Assembly: GCA_947000775.1 (NCBI GenBank)
Contig: CAMQGK010000634.1
Location: 23,410,001-23,474,000, forward strand
Source of the DNA: Pterois miles
Lineage: Eukaryota > Chordata > Actinopteri > Perciformes > Scorpaenidae
Length of the DNA stretch: 64,000 nt
Direction of reading: 5' to 3'
In this document: one piece after another, positions 26,506-37,856 of the stretch
How positions within the stretch are numbered: the stretch's first letter is position 1
Layout of the letters: each line of letters opens with the position of its first letter
Notes under the pieces: generated by a model
What the model was told of the DNA's origin: nothing
Database searches by the model: none
The model's input: the letters and a program-made list of their open reading frames with translations, nothing else
Position numbers and translations under genes: made by a program

Positions 26506-29459
26506 TGCTTAAGGGCTTGGAGGCTGTTTATTTCATTTCCTTCACACCTTCACACCTGCGTAGCAGACACTGGCCTTGGTAGACGGTTTACACAAACATA
26601 TGCTTCCTATACAGTGATGGGAGACAAAGCCGTCCATTCACAGCCACACTGAGTTATCGCAATGTCACAGGCGGGAAAAGTTACAGCTGTAGGGAGGTAC
26701 CCATAAGTCTCTGTGAGGAGATAAAGACCATAGACACACACACAAACACTGAAGCTGATGGACATGGTTGGTTTCCTGTGTGTTACTGAGGCTTGTTCCC
26801 TCTCAAACATTATGTATGGGTGTATCCATGTTTGCTGATGGTTAACTGGTGTCTTTAGCTTACAATATATTGTACAGTATGGAGAGACAGAGTCCCTCTC
26901 CTTATGGTGGACCCCAGTGGACCTTATTTAGGAAAAAGTATATATAGTTGTCAACAATGAGACAAATATTGTGTCATGAATCACACATAGGATGTTTGTC
27001 AATTTAAAAGATAATTTTCCAAGTCAAAAAAGTCTCAGTTTGTCAAGGTTTGTTGTAGTATTGTTTTTTTTTGTTTTTTTTTGTGAAACCACTGTGTGAG
27101 TTACATCTGTAGTGGAACCAGTTAATTATGTTCTTTTGTACACCCTTTAGTACGACCTAGTGGTGATTGTGAATCGCTGTACTGAAGAGGAAGTGAGCTA
27201 ATACTAAATATGCAGAAGAAACCACTGATTCATAGTGCGAGCATCCTCATAATCCTTTGCCGTAAAGTCCACAAAACCAGCTTCATCCGTAAGTCATCTA
27301 TTTGTAACAGTTTCATGGGTGTGAGTGTAGTTATTGTGATGATGGTTAGTTTGTTTTCAGCTACGTAGAGATGGCGATGTAGAGTCCACCCGTTTAATCG
27401 TATCAGGCTAAAGAATGCTTTTGTTCATCGGTCCATCTTGTTGCTAAATAACAATTATTATTATTATTGTGCTGCTAAGTAGATGTAAATCCAGAGGACA
27501 GAAGGTAATTTTTAATGTGTTGTTTGTGTGTATGGTTACTTGCAATGTGTTTTGGCTTTGTCTTGTATGTACAGCTGAGGTGTGTTATTTGTCTGTTTGT
27601 TTATAGTAACATTATGTCTAATGTGTGTACTTTCTCCTCAATTTGAGCTGCCTGTGGATGCAAAATGCATTTCAGTGCAAACTGACAATAAAGTCGTATC
27701 ATATTGTATTGCATCACATCGCATTGTGTCGTATCATACCGTATTGTATCGTATTGTATGGCATTGCATCGTATCGTATCATATTGTATCATATGTAAAT
27801 TATTAATGTTTGGTGGTTAAAGCATTGGTGCTTGAGTAAGTGGTTTTCACTGTTGTATTTTCAACTTTTATTACATACATAATCATACCTTTATGCACCT
27901 GTTGTTTATGCCAGTAATCTTTTCTCTACTGATATACTAGACATGTTATTACTTATAAACATATTCACTGGTTTTTGCTCTTTTTCAGTTTTACAAATTC
28001 CATATTTTCCTCCTTTAAATCCTGCCAAACACAACAACCTGTCTGTTTCTTGGAGAATTCGGTGCTGGAGAATATGACCTTGAACTAGCTGTATAGCTGA
28101 AAAAAAAAACTTTGTCTGCAACAACTTTTAGTGAGGTCAGCATAACATCTCTTGTCTCGCGTGATATATGTTGACAACGCTAGCTAGCTAACTTAGCTAT
28201 GACCACGCACAAATGTAATGTTTTCTGGTGTGTTTTATCCAGTGATTCCTGATCTTTATATCAGCCGGGATGAGAAAGACCAAGCAAGACTAGTTGCTCA
28301 TATAAGTACATCCCAGTATGAAACATGAGGGTATTGTAGTTTCACTTGCGCGACTTTTGGGTGTGTAGTCTTTCTAATTACGTGTTTTCCCAGTGTTATA
28401 CTTCAACACTTTTACATCAGCTCAGTTCAAACAGGATCAAAAAATGGTTTGTCTCTCGCCAATGACTACTGCACATATTCTTTCTGACATATGGTCCCAT
28501 GGTGGGCCACTGGAAGGGTCGGGACTTGCTGTCTCAAAACGAACCAAAAACCACCCTAAAACATGTCTGTCACATGCAGCAGAAAAGGAGGTGGAGTCAG
28601 CATATGTCACATAAATCTATAGATAAACGTGGGAACATAAGCCAACTAAATTAAAATCAGAGTGCTGGTGCTGTTTACTACAGCCAATTAAAAACCAAAC
28701 CATGGAAAGGTGTTGCTTGGCAACTTTCTAAATAGAGTGTCTGGATCTGTGCAACTGTTTTGTAGTCGGGTGTCAAGTTGCGTCATCCCGTCTCGACCCA
28801 GGATACTTTACATACTGTACTGTATCTGTGTGCATGCAACTCTGATTATGAACACAGCTGTGTGTATCTTTACGTAAGAGTGTGTGTTTGTCTGAGGTGA
28901 AGTTAGGTATGGGAGATGTAGGACCTGTGCTGGGGCAAAGCATAGAGAGGGGAGGGACATAACTATTTACTGTAAATGGGGACAATACTTTCAGATAACT
29001 TTTCTTCCAAGGCGTTTGTTAGTTTTGCACTTGTTTATTCATATGAAAAGTGACAGAAGTAATCAAGAATGAGAAAACTGGCCTACATGTTTACATTGGC
29101 TAACCTGGCCAATCACTGTGTGAAGTGGAAATTTCCCATGTACTCTTCTACATCTCTTCAGCCAAGTATTGTAGTCGTACCAAGTCTTTAAGTGTTGCTC
29201 TTGGTTGTAAACTGGACTAAACCTCCTATTTAATCCATGCTGTGACACCAGCTGTGCTAATGCTAACCAAACTTTGCTTGTACAACACGTCTACGGACAC
29301 GGCACAGATATTCAGCAACACCTACAGGAGCTTATATAAACTGGATTAACTTTGCTAGTTTATCGACCTATCTTGGACTACCTTAGGCCTTGGATCAGAC
29401 TATAAAATGACTAATCACATTTAAAAAAAAAAAAAAAAAAAAGGGCATAAAACACACTT
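25650..29459. other. Intergenic; minor simple repeats
   Basis: (CA)n at 26475-26503; a degenerate tract around GTATC/GCATC units at 27695-27796; T-rich runs at 27062-27083; poly-A at 29422-29441. No gene or confident element otherwise. Confidence 0.45.
27695..27796. repeat. Degenerate GTATC/GCATC pentameric repeat
   Basis: Units such as CGTATCATATTGTATTGCAT alternate over about 100 bp, with spacing of 5 and multiples of 5. It is a decayed minisatellite. Confidence 0.85.
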
Positions 29460-29468
29460 CATTCAAAC

Positions 29469-29764
29469 ATCCATCCATCTGCAACCACTTATCCTGTTAG
29501 GGGTTGCGGGGGTGCTGGAGCCAATCCCAGCTGGTATTGGGCGAAGGTGGACAGGTCGCCAGGCACATAGAGACAGACAACCATTCTACAGGCAATTTAG
29601 AGTCATCAATTAACCTGCATGTCTTTGGACTGTGGGAGGAAGTCGGAGAAACTGGAGAAAACCCACGTTAACATGGGGAGAACATGCAAACTCCACTCAG
29701 CAGAGAGGATTCAAACCTGTGACCCCCATGCTGTTAGGCGACAGTGCACCACCGTGCAGCCCCA
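29469..29764 (-). mobile_element. SINE-like retroposon, copy d
   Basis: Reverse orientation with tail (CCAT)n, ACCACTTATCCTGTTAGGGG, TCTTTGGACTGTGGGAGGAA and a head end near CACCACCGTGCAG. Flanked by a perfect 9-bp duplication CATTCAAAC (29460-29468 and 29765-29773). It has internal deletions relative to copy c. Confidence 0.83.
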
Positions 29765-29773
29765 CATTCAAAC

Positions 29774-31631
29774 TGGACAGAAACAAAATAAAACTCACCA
29801 AAGACGTCTCGGTTAATCTTTCCTGCAATCACCAACTCTGATTTTGTCTGCCACCCTAAATGCCCTCTGATGTGCATCTTTGTTAAACATTGATTGAAGG
29901 AAATATAACATTAGGTGACTGGACGCAGCCATTACTAATGCTAAATGCTAACGCAGCTCCTCAGGGATTTAAGCAGTTATGTTTCTCATTGTTACAGTCT
30001 AACTGCAGATAATCCATTAGTTAAGGTAGTTATGAACTACGTCTGTTGGTAGTTGTTGGTTTTGTTTAAATATGCCGAATTGTAATTTTATTAGTTATTG
30101 TTGTTCGGACGATTAAGGAAGGCTAATACGTGCTAACGTCAGTTGTCACATATATTGTTCACATATTCTGCAGCCAGATGGAGACACCAGTGTCAGTGTG
30201 CTCGAGTGAAGCGCGGCGCTTACCATCAAACTCAGCCATTTTTTCCACGATAACTGGCAGCTTGAACGCTAATGACCTAGTGATACCATGTGATACTAAT
30301 GTTGTTATACTATTGGCTCACAAGCCTTGTTAGAAGTGGGAATCAAACATCAGATCTCTTCCACAGAGATAAACAACCTGTCAAGGACCCATCAAAATTT
30401 TAAAAGCAAAAGCCAAGCTCTGTGGTATTATTATATATATATTTTTAAATTATTCAACTACATAAAATGTTCAATAGCACCTTTAATTTCTACATTATGT
30501 GATTAATTTTGAGAAGTAAGTTATTGGATATTTTTCTACCCTTGAGTACGCAGTGGAAGCTGATTGGTCACCTCTTTTTTTTTTTAACCTCGATGAAAGT
30601 CTGCATATGCATGCGTGTTATGTTAACAAACTAATTTCCGCAAATTTCAATGTGGATGTTTTTAAACCTCTGCGGAAATCCAATCTGCTTCCTTTCCGCA
30701 AAACCCCAAAGTCAAAATACACTTGTTTAGGCTTCATAGGGATTACACAGGGGTTAGCTCGGGTAGATGGGTCAAGGTGGATGGGTGGGGTGTCTGTGGA
30801 AAACTTTTAGGAAAAGGGTTAAGAAGCTGACTTTCGGTAGATTTTAAGGTGACGTGTTTTTGGGGTACGAAGATGAATTTTGCAGGTGTTGGACAAAAAC
30901 CTAGTAGCAAAAATGTGTTCTCTTTCTTCGCCATTTTCTGAGAAGAAAATCTGATGAATATCTGAGAAGACTAATGAAAACTGAAGGAGGCTCCCACCGA
31001 TCCCCAACCAAACAAAGGAAATCTGGAAGGAAAGTATAAATACAGCAGGGTGTTGTAGTGTGTGTGAGTAGCTGCTGCTCTGGTCTGAGCAGTGTGCTGT
31101 GGGGTTAATTAGGCGTATCAGAGACTAATCCCTCTCCAGGGTCATCTGCTGGGGTCAGGCCTAAAAAGAGAAAGGTCACAGCAACATCCGGCTCAACGCA
31201 TTAATGATGACTTCGTACTGTAGACCTGCAGGGAGGGGATTGTGTCTGCTATGTGTTAGCATATGTGAGTGTGTTTTGACGACTTTATATGTAAAATAAT
31301 TCTGCTTATATCAAGAAAATAGTCCACAGAGCAGGTTGAAGTGTCCGCTGTCAAGCCTTTTTAGAAGCTTTTCAGTCATGGTGTGTGTCTCCAGCTGAAG
31401 TGTGTGTTTATTTGCGGAGGCCAAATGGTAACAGATGGAACAGCATTGATGATTAGCCTCTGATCACTATTATTGATCAGTGATTACAGTGAAAAGGCTT
31501 TACTGTATTCAGCCGAGCAGAGGCACAAACACTCTGAGGGAGCTACTGTAGTCCACAGGGGACAAACTGCTCTGTGTGTGTACAGCGTGTGTGACTGCCG
31601 AGCAAGGACAAGGATTAAGACAAAACATGTG
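29774..31631. other. Intergenic, no gene seen
   Basis: Unique-looking, with a (TA)-rich patch at 30428-30450. No feature recognised. Confidence 0.45.

Positions 31632-31682
<51 letters not shown>
31632..31682. repeat. (CA)n microsatellite, about 51 bp
   Basis: A simple tract. Confidence 0.97.
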
Positions 31683-31687
<5 letters not shown>

Positions 31688-31769
31688 GTATATCAATATT
31701 TCAAAAATGAAAACAGATGCCCGTCCTAAAGGAAAAATGCATTGTATTTAGAGGGATCTATTGGCATAA

Positions 31770-32040
31770 ATATGATATAATAAGACTGTTTTCATAATTG
31801 TACATAATAAGAATGAGCTGTTTGTATCTCTATAGGAAGCAGGCTCTCTTCAGAGTCGGACGCCATGTTTCCGAACAGACAAACCAGACTGGCTCTATAT
31901 AGTGCCTTCCATGATTTCACATTTTTGCGTCGGCCATCGCAGTTCTCTACACGCTTTGCACGCGGTAGAGGTTTCATTTAGTTGCAATCTGCAACCTCAC
32001 CACTAGGTGCCACTCAATCCTCCACACTGCCCCTCTTAAG
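31770..32040 (+). mobile_element. MITE family B relative, degenerate
   Basis: The right portion, TGCAATCTGCAACCTCACCA, CTAGGTGCCACTCAATCC and CACACTGCCCCTCTTAAG, matches the right end of the copy at 42348-42765. The left portion (GAGTCGGACGCCATGTTTC) is more diverged. Confidence 0.5.
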
Positions 32041-32439
32041 AAGCTGAAAGGCTTTTGTAATAGTGACATTTGTCTACCTGTCTCTCTCTGCTTCTTTCTC
32101 TGAACGTCTTGTGTATGTTCGTCTATTTTTATGAACATGTGACAGTCCTGGTTCGATGACATTGCCCTGAAAGACCCTGACTCCTATATTGTGTTTCATC
32201 TACTCTTCATCACCTTCAAATATGTTTCATCTCCAAAATAGAAAAGCCTCTATTCATAGTTTTTATGACCCTTCTCAATGTTTGTGTCATTCGCCTTTGT
32301 CAAACATCTGTCCTGTGTCAAGGGAATGAATGGATAAAACATCTATTAAAGTTAAACTTGATGAAAACTTTCATTACCCTACACAATGGTGCACATTGTA
32401 GTTTTGTAGTTCAGCTAGCATAAGATAAGATATTAAGAT

Positions 32440-32475
32440 AAGATATCCTTTTATTAGTCCCACAGTGAAAACATT
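32440..32475 (-). mobile_element. LINE 3' tail fragment
   Basis: GATATCCTTTTATTAGTCCC, ACAGTG, preceded by AAGATAAGATATTAAGATAA: the same tail family as at 11221. Confidence 0.6.
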
Positions 32476-32900
32476 TGTAGCCTACAGCAGCAAAGGGAAT
32501 AGTGCAAAAACAAGAGGTTAAACAACAGTGTCTGTTGTGCTAAAACTGGCTCACAAACGTTTGACACTGTGGCAAATGTGAAAACAGTGTCGGTATAATT
32601 AATAACAGTATAATTAATAACAGTAACACAATGGCTCTGCTCCATTCAGGTGTCCCAGTAAAGTGTGTCAATAAGCAAGCATGCACAATCCACTCAACAT
32701 GAGACCTGGCACTGTTATATCTCAGTGGAATGTGCTCATTAACGTTATTGTTTACACCTGCATTTCCCAAGTTAATAAAGCAGTTTATTCTTTAGAAACT
32801 TTGCTTGTTCAGAAACTTGCTTGTTTCAGTCTCCTGATTATGATGCTCTTCTCTGTCACATGAGGGAGTCTTTGAAGAAGACCAGAAAATGTGTTATCCC

Positions 32901-33601
32901 TAGGCCTGTCAGCTGATATTTAATCATGATTAATCCCATGATTGTTCATGGCTAATTGTGATTAATCACAAATTAAACGCACATTTTTTTTTATCTGTTC
33001 AAAATGCAGAGAGATTTGTCAAATATTTAATACTCTTATCAACATGTGGGTGGGCAAATATGCTGCTTTACACAAATGTATGTATATATTTATTACTGGC
33101 AAGCAATTACCAACATATAACAATGACAGATATTGTCCAGAAACCCTCACAGGTACTGCATTTAGCATACCAAACTGCATGTGATTATCATAAAGTGGGC
33201 ATGTCTGTAAAGGGGAGACTTGTGGGTACCCATAGAACCCATTTACATTCACATATCTGGAGGTCAGAGGTCAAGGGAGCATTTTTGAATATGACCATGC
33301 CAGCTTTTCCTTAATTAAAATAAGGCTAAAATTAAGGCTAAAAGGCTAAAATTAAGCACAAGTTTGTAGTGCTGTTTTCCCAACAAGCTAGTATGATGTG
33401 GTTGGTACCAATAGATTCCTCAGGTTTTCTAAGTTCATATGATGGCAGTCTAACTTTAAAATGAGCCTGCTACAACCTCTGAAAGATCAATTATGGCTGT
33501 CAGATTTTTAAATGGTTAATTAAAAATTGCATATTGCATTATTGCATTTAGTGGCATTAAAACAAATTTGCGTTATTATCACATTATCTTTGACCGCCCT
33601 A
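32901..33601 (+). mobile_element. DNA transposon derivative family D, copy 2
   Basis: Begins TAGGCCTGTCAG and ends TTTGACCGCCCTA. The internal blocks match copy 1 at 25032 (AAGTGGGCATGTCTGTAAAG, TGGTTGGTACCAATAGATTC). It carries a perfect DR1 motif AGGTCAGAGGTCA at 33261-33273. It is non-coding. Confidence 0.75.
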
Positions 33602-33765
33602 GTAATTGCACAACTGTGTTGCTCGATTCTGATTGATCAGTTATGGTATTCCACAACAAGTTATTTTTTTAAAGCAGGCCGCTGCTATAAATGCAGTTCT
33701 GATCTCGGACTCTAATGGTCCATTTTTATGTAAAATTATTGATTTATTAAGTAAGTTTAATAAGT

Positions 33766-33904
33766 GGGATAATGTACAGTGGTCATTGATGTGAAATAAA
33801 CCTTTTCAGCATGATGCAAGACTGCCCTGCTTTGTGTTCAGGTCACTGTGTCACCTAGTCAGGGTTTATTTAGCAACAATGAACGGCTCACTGTACATTA
33901 TCCC
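33766..33904. mobile_element. Palindromic foldback MITE, copy 1
   Basis: GGGATAATGTACAG on the left pairs with CTGTACATTATCCC on the right; inside, GTGAAATAAACC pairs with GGTTTATTT. The whole 139 bp is one imperfect hairpin. A second copy is at 51969-52101. Confidence 0.82.
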
Positions 33905-34599
33905 TTAAATGTGGTCTAACACTGACACAGCCAGTGTACGTGTTAAACATGAACGCTCACAACTGTGCAAACACTGTAAACTAATACAGACTTGTGAAAG
34001 AATATAGATAGATGTTTATCAAATCAAGCTTAATTGAAACCAGGCATGTCTTTAATAAATTACACATTAAACCAAGTAATTTCACTTTTATCTTTTTATG
34101 AGTCCCACCCCTTATACATCCATAATGTTATTTAAAATGCACACATCAGCAACCCCCCTATGTACTAAACTGACTGTTTCTTTATTTAAAGGCAAGAAGT
34201 GAAGTCATCTTTCAAGGATGGATTACGATTGTTTGGAAAGATGCCCATTGGAGTCTTCATGTCATAAATAAGAAGGGCAATAATAATGATTAAGTGATTT
34301 AAGGTATGACGAAATACAGAATCAGCAGTATCAAATAGAAGGTTGTGATTAAAGTTGATGGATTTGGCATATTTTTTTAAAGCATAAGCCAAGTTGTGAT
34401 TAAACAACGGCTGTTTTGAATTTTTAGTACTGAAATATTTCACCCTTTAAAATCAACCTTTATGATTTTCTTCTAAATCCGATTAGAAACCGGTGTTGTT
34501 TCCAGCATAAAGCAGAAGCATACTCCTCTCTTTGTTTTGAAAAGTCATTTATAATTTCTCACTATCACGATCGTTGTTATCACAAGATTGTTAGAAACT
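33905..34599. other. Intergenic, no gene seen
   Basis: AT-rich unique-looking sequence with nothing recognised. Confidence 0.4.
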
Positions 34600-34790
34600 A
34601 CATCTCCGACGGGATCTGCGCGTTATTGGTTGCGGCGAAGCCCGCGTGTGGTTGGCTGGGAGCCAGTGTGATTGACAGCTCTACCTGGGTGGTAGGAGGC
34701 AGTGACAGCTCTGTCGCTGTGGAAACAAACACAGCAAGCCGGCCGGCCAATCGGAGTTGAGCGAGAGCCCCGGGGATTCATCTAACACAT
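34600..34790. promoter_or_regulatory. Promoter-like GC-richer patch with CCAAT boxes
   Basis: A locally GC-rich patch in AT-rich DNA with inverted CCAAT (ATTGG, 34625-34629) and CCAAT (34747-34751) boxes, GGTTGGCTGG and GCGTTATTGGTTGCGGC. It resembles a small promoter, but no coding exon follows on either strand. It could serve a non-coding RNA or be chance. Confidence 0.25.
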
Positions 34791-35020
34791 GCTGAAGATT
34801 TCCTCAAGACCAGAACACACATAAACACACACACTCACACATATATATTCTCCTATGTGCTATACGTTTTGGTTAGATATGTGTGTATGTGTGCTGAAGT
34901 GTATTTGTGTGCATGTGTGTGGAGTTAATGTGTGTGTTCTCCCCGTGTGGTGTGGTCTTCTGTCGACACTGTCTCCGGGCCGTTGACGTAGTTGTCATGG
35001 GAGAGTGCTCTTTGGACCTG

Positions 35021-35080
35021 TGCACACGCACACATACACGTGCACACGCACACATACACGTGCACACGCACACACACACC
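35021..35080. repeat. 20-bp minisatellite, three units
   Basis: The unit TGCACACGCACACATACACG is perfect at 35021-35040 and 35041-35060 and slightly altered at 35061-35080. Confidence 0.95.
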
Positions 35081-35579
35081 GGGGGACAGGGGTCGGCTTG
35101 TATTAAAAGACCAAATAAACGAAGCTTTCCACACCACCAACCCACCGCAGACAAGACAAGCAGACAGAAATGGAGAACGCGACGGGAGGAAATGTGTGTC
35201 TGTGTGGAGGTGTAGAAGGAAATATCTTTCATTTGTTGGAGCAGCAGGTTGGATCGGTGTGGAGGGAGACTGATACGAGGTCAACCACACCTACACTGGT
35301 GAAGCCTCGGAGCGTCACTCTCTAGTTTACCTGACCTTTTGACCTCGCTATCGGCACAGGAGTTTAGCACTATATTCTGTTTAGTCAAAGCATGTAGGAA
35401 GATGCTGTGATGTCCGAGTCATTAGGCTGTCTGCCATGCCTTCACATACTGCTTTTCACTCAGCTGTCCCTGTAAAAGGCTTAACCTTAGAGCTGATGTG
35501 TGTTTTACAGTCTTGAGTTTGTGTTTGTCATGCATGTGACAGTACGGGCTATTGTCAAACACCGTTCATAGCTATAGCT

Positions 35580-36640
35580 ATGAAAATGAATGCACTATAA
35601 TTCATATGTCCCACAGAAATTTTTGTATATAATCCACTGAATTGTAAACCTGGAAATACTGTATAAAGTGTGACAAACAGCATGTAGGGAGGAGGTCGGG
35701 GTGGATATGTGGGTCAAAAAATACCAGGCTTTCTAGGGGACCCCAAATACATTTTCACTCCCAAATCGTCAAATACCGCCACTCAGTCAGGGCCCTTCGG
35801 CATCGGAGACCAACACACGGGGTTCCCTTCTTGCGTTACTTTTGAACAGACCAGGGACGGCGTGTCACTATACGCTTGTTTCATGCATAGTGTCCTTTCA
35901 AAATAAAGCTCCGTTTTCACAGGAAGTTAGGTTTAGGCAACACAACCATTTAGTTAGGGTTACGAAATGGTCGTGGTCGACAACTTTACTGACTAGCAAC
36001 GCACGTGACTCGCAGAGCTGACGGTACTAATGACCCCTGTGAGTCGCGATACTAATGAGTCATGTGACTTAAGTTTGACATGACAAAGTAAGTCAACGTT
36101 ACTTGATTTCACACGGGCCGTGAAAGTCTTGTTTGTTTCATCCACCACCCCTCCCGTCCCTCAATGGACGCTATTAATACTACGTCACTTACTCTGACTG
36201 TTGAATAATGCCGCGGGTGGGTTTACATTGGAGTTAACTGAAAGCCCAGTTCTTACTGTCGTACTGTCACTAAAGGGTGCCTACATGCAACGCTTTTGTC
36301 AAAAGTGCCATACATTTTCTGTGATGTACAGTTTTGGATGCCGAGGGGCAGTATTTGATGAGTTAGGAGTGAGAACGGGTTGTCATATCCCATGTGAAAC
36401 CATAAGTCAGTTTATTTGTCACGTAATCTCTGTTATTTAACCCAAACCACTATCTTTTCCTAGTCCCATGTCTTTTTTTTCATGTAACTTTCGTACTTTA
36501 GTTTTAAGTAGTAGTCTTGATGCCTAAACCTAACTAAGTTGTTTCCTGTGAAGATGAAAGTTTATTTTGAAAGGACTGGAGCAGACACGTGCATCATGTG
36601 TTGTTGGACATTCTTAGGGAAAACACGTAAAATGAGGAAT
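35580..36640. repeat. Complex dispersed repeat E, copy 1
   Basis: Shared with 46575-47060: GTAGGGAGGAGGTCGG, ATATGTGGGTCA, GTAACTT.CGTACTTA-like phrases, CCAAACCAC.ATCTTTTCCTA and TTTATTTTGAAAGGACTGGAGCAG. The copy also holds an inverted version of the GTTAGGTTTAGGCAACAC block (35925-35950). The ends are not defined. Confidence 0.55.
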
Positions 36641-36825
36641 ATCTTTATATACGAACTGTTGTACAAGGGTACGTTTGACATGCTAGTCAACCAGTCTAGA
36701 TGTATTATCATATTTAAATGGTTTAATCTGAGTTCGTTGTCTCGCTCTATAGCTCCAAACACCACCACGTCTGTCCTTCTACTTTATTCCAGTCAGCCAT
36801 CTTGTTCTCTTGTTTTATGTTCACT

Positions 36826-37020
36826 GTCTATTTATCTTTCTTTCCTCTTTCATTTCATTGGCTTTATCACATCTCCTTTCAGCTCCTCTGTCTTTACTCC
36901 TCTCTTTGTTTATTTCATTCTTTCTCCCTCTTTTTCTCTGTTTATGTCTCCTTCTCCCCCGTCCGTCCTTTTTTTCCTCCGTCCCTCTTTCCCTCCGTCT
37001 CTTTCTCTCCTTCTCCGGCC
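36826..37020. repeat. Pyrimidine-rich tract
   Basis: About 190 bp dominated by C and T on the plus strand, giving Ser/Leu/Phe-rich spurious frames on one strand and charged frames on the other. Confidence 0.8.
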
Positions 37021-37628
37021 GTCGTAAATCGCTTTCTTGTTGGCTGTTGAAGTGTGAGGAATGGCAGATCTGATGGTTCCTCACAGCTGTTGCAGGCTTT
37101 CCCAGGTTCACCTCACCGCACTGCCCTCTGTGGCGCTGGCTTCCAGACCTGCAGGCAAAATATACAAAACCTGAAAAGGCTTTCAAATATTTGAACTGCT
37201 TTGATGTGTGCTTGATTTATCTCGCTGAATAGACCAACAAGTGAACACATCTCATGCAATAATAAGATGAATCAGGTCCTTTTTTTTTTTTTTTTTTTTG
37301 AAGCAGTCAAAACATGTAATCGTTGCTCCATCTGGGTTCATATGATTCTAAATTAAAGGTGGGATGTAAAATACTTAAATTAATTTGTCCACTAAGAGCT
37401 GCGGGAATCAGAGATGGTTTCAGTTACATAAATTAGATTGTGTATATCATCAGATAGAATGAATGCATATTAATGCCAAGCATGGAGTTTCGTCTGAAAA
37501 ATGTTTTCAGAAATGTGTAAAAACAGATTTTGTAGTTCTCATGAATGCTTGCACACCCCGTGGAAAAACATATTCAGATGGATGTTGACATCAGTGGATT
37601 CCTGCCTACGGAAATATGTGTTTGACCA

Positions 37629-37856
37629 ATGATGTCCTTTGTTGCAGTTGCAGTGAGTATTCGGACAAATGGGCTTTTGTCGGTCAAATGGGACATTTTC
37701 AGAATTTTGGTGTTTCGGACCAACAATGGGCCGTCCCCTTCTCAGCACCCAGTAATGTACGACAAACACTACTACCTCAACAACCAAATAAAGGACAATA
37801 TATGGCTTGAGATCGGCCAGCAGCTTGTAAACGATGAAGACGGTATGCACTTTTGA
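37629..37856 (+). pseudogene. MADF-domain-like coding remnant
   Basis: An open frame ends with HPVMYDKHYYLNNQIKDNIW followed by LEIGQQLVNDEDG, a close match in pattern to the first half of a MADF (Myb/SANT-like) DNA-binding domain: an HPxxYD start, a K-(D/E)-x-x-W core with the conserved Trp, then I-x-x-x-L. MADF domains are common in PIF/Harbinger-associated proteins and in many fish transposon-derived genes. The frame runs through a GT (GGTATG at 37840-37845) where a donor could lie, and upstream GTTGCAG could be an acceptor. No second half of the domain was found nearby, so a fossil or an isolated exon both fit. Independent of tbx18. Confidence 0.5.

Noticed and set aside
27695..27796. CRISPR-like array
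   Set aside because: Short degenerate pentamers without spacers; the organism is a vertebrate.
34907..35290. Frames of 93-121 codons downstream of the CCAAT-box patch, and a short frame starting MENATGG
   Set aside because: They depend on the CA-rich minisatellite at 35021-35080, exist on both strands, and lack any known domain.
36539..37027. 162-codon plus-strand frame
   Set aside because: It starts in repeat E and continues through a pyrimidine tract; composition explains its length.
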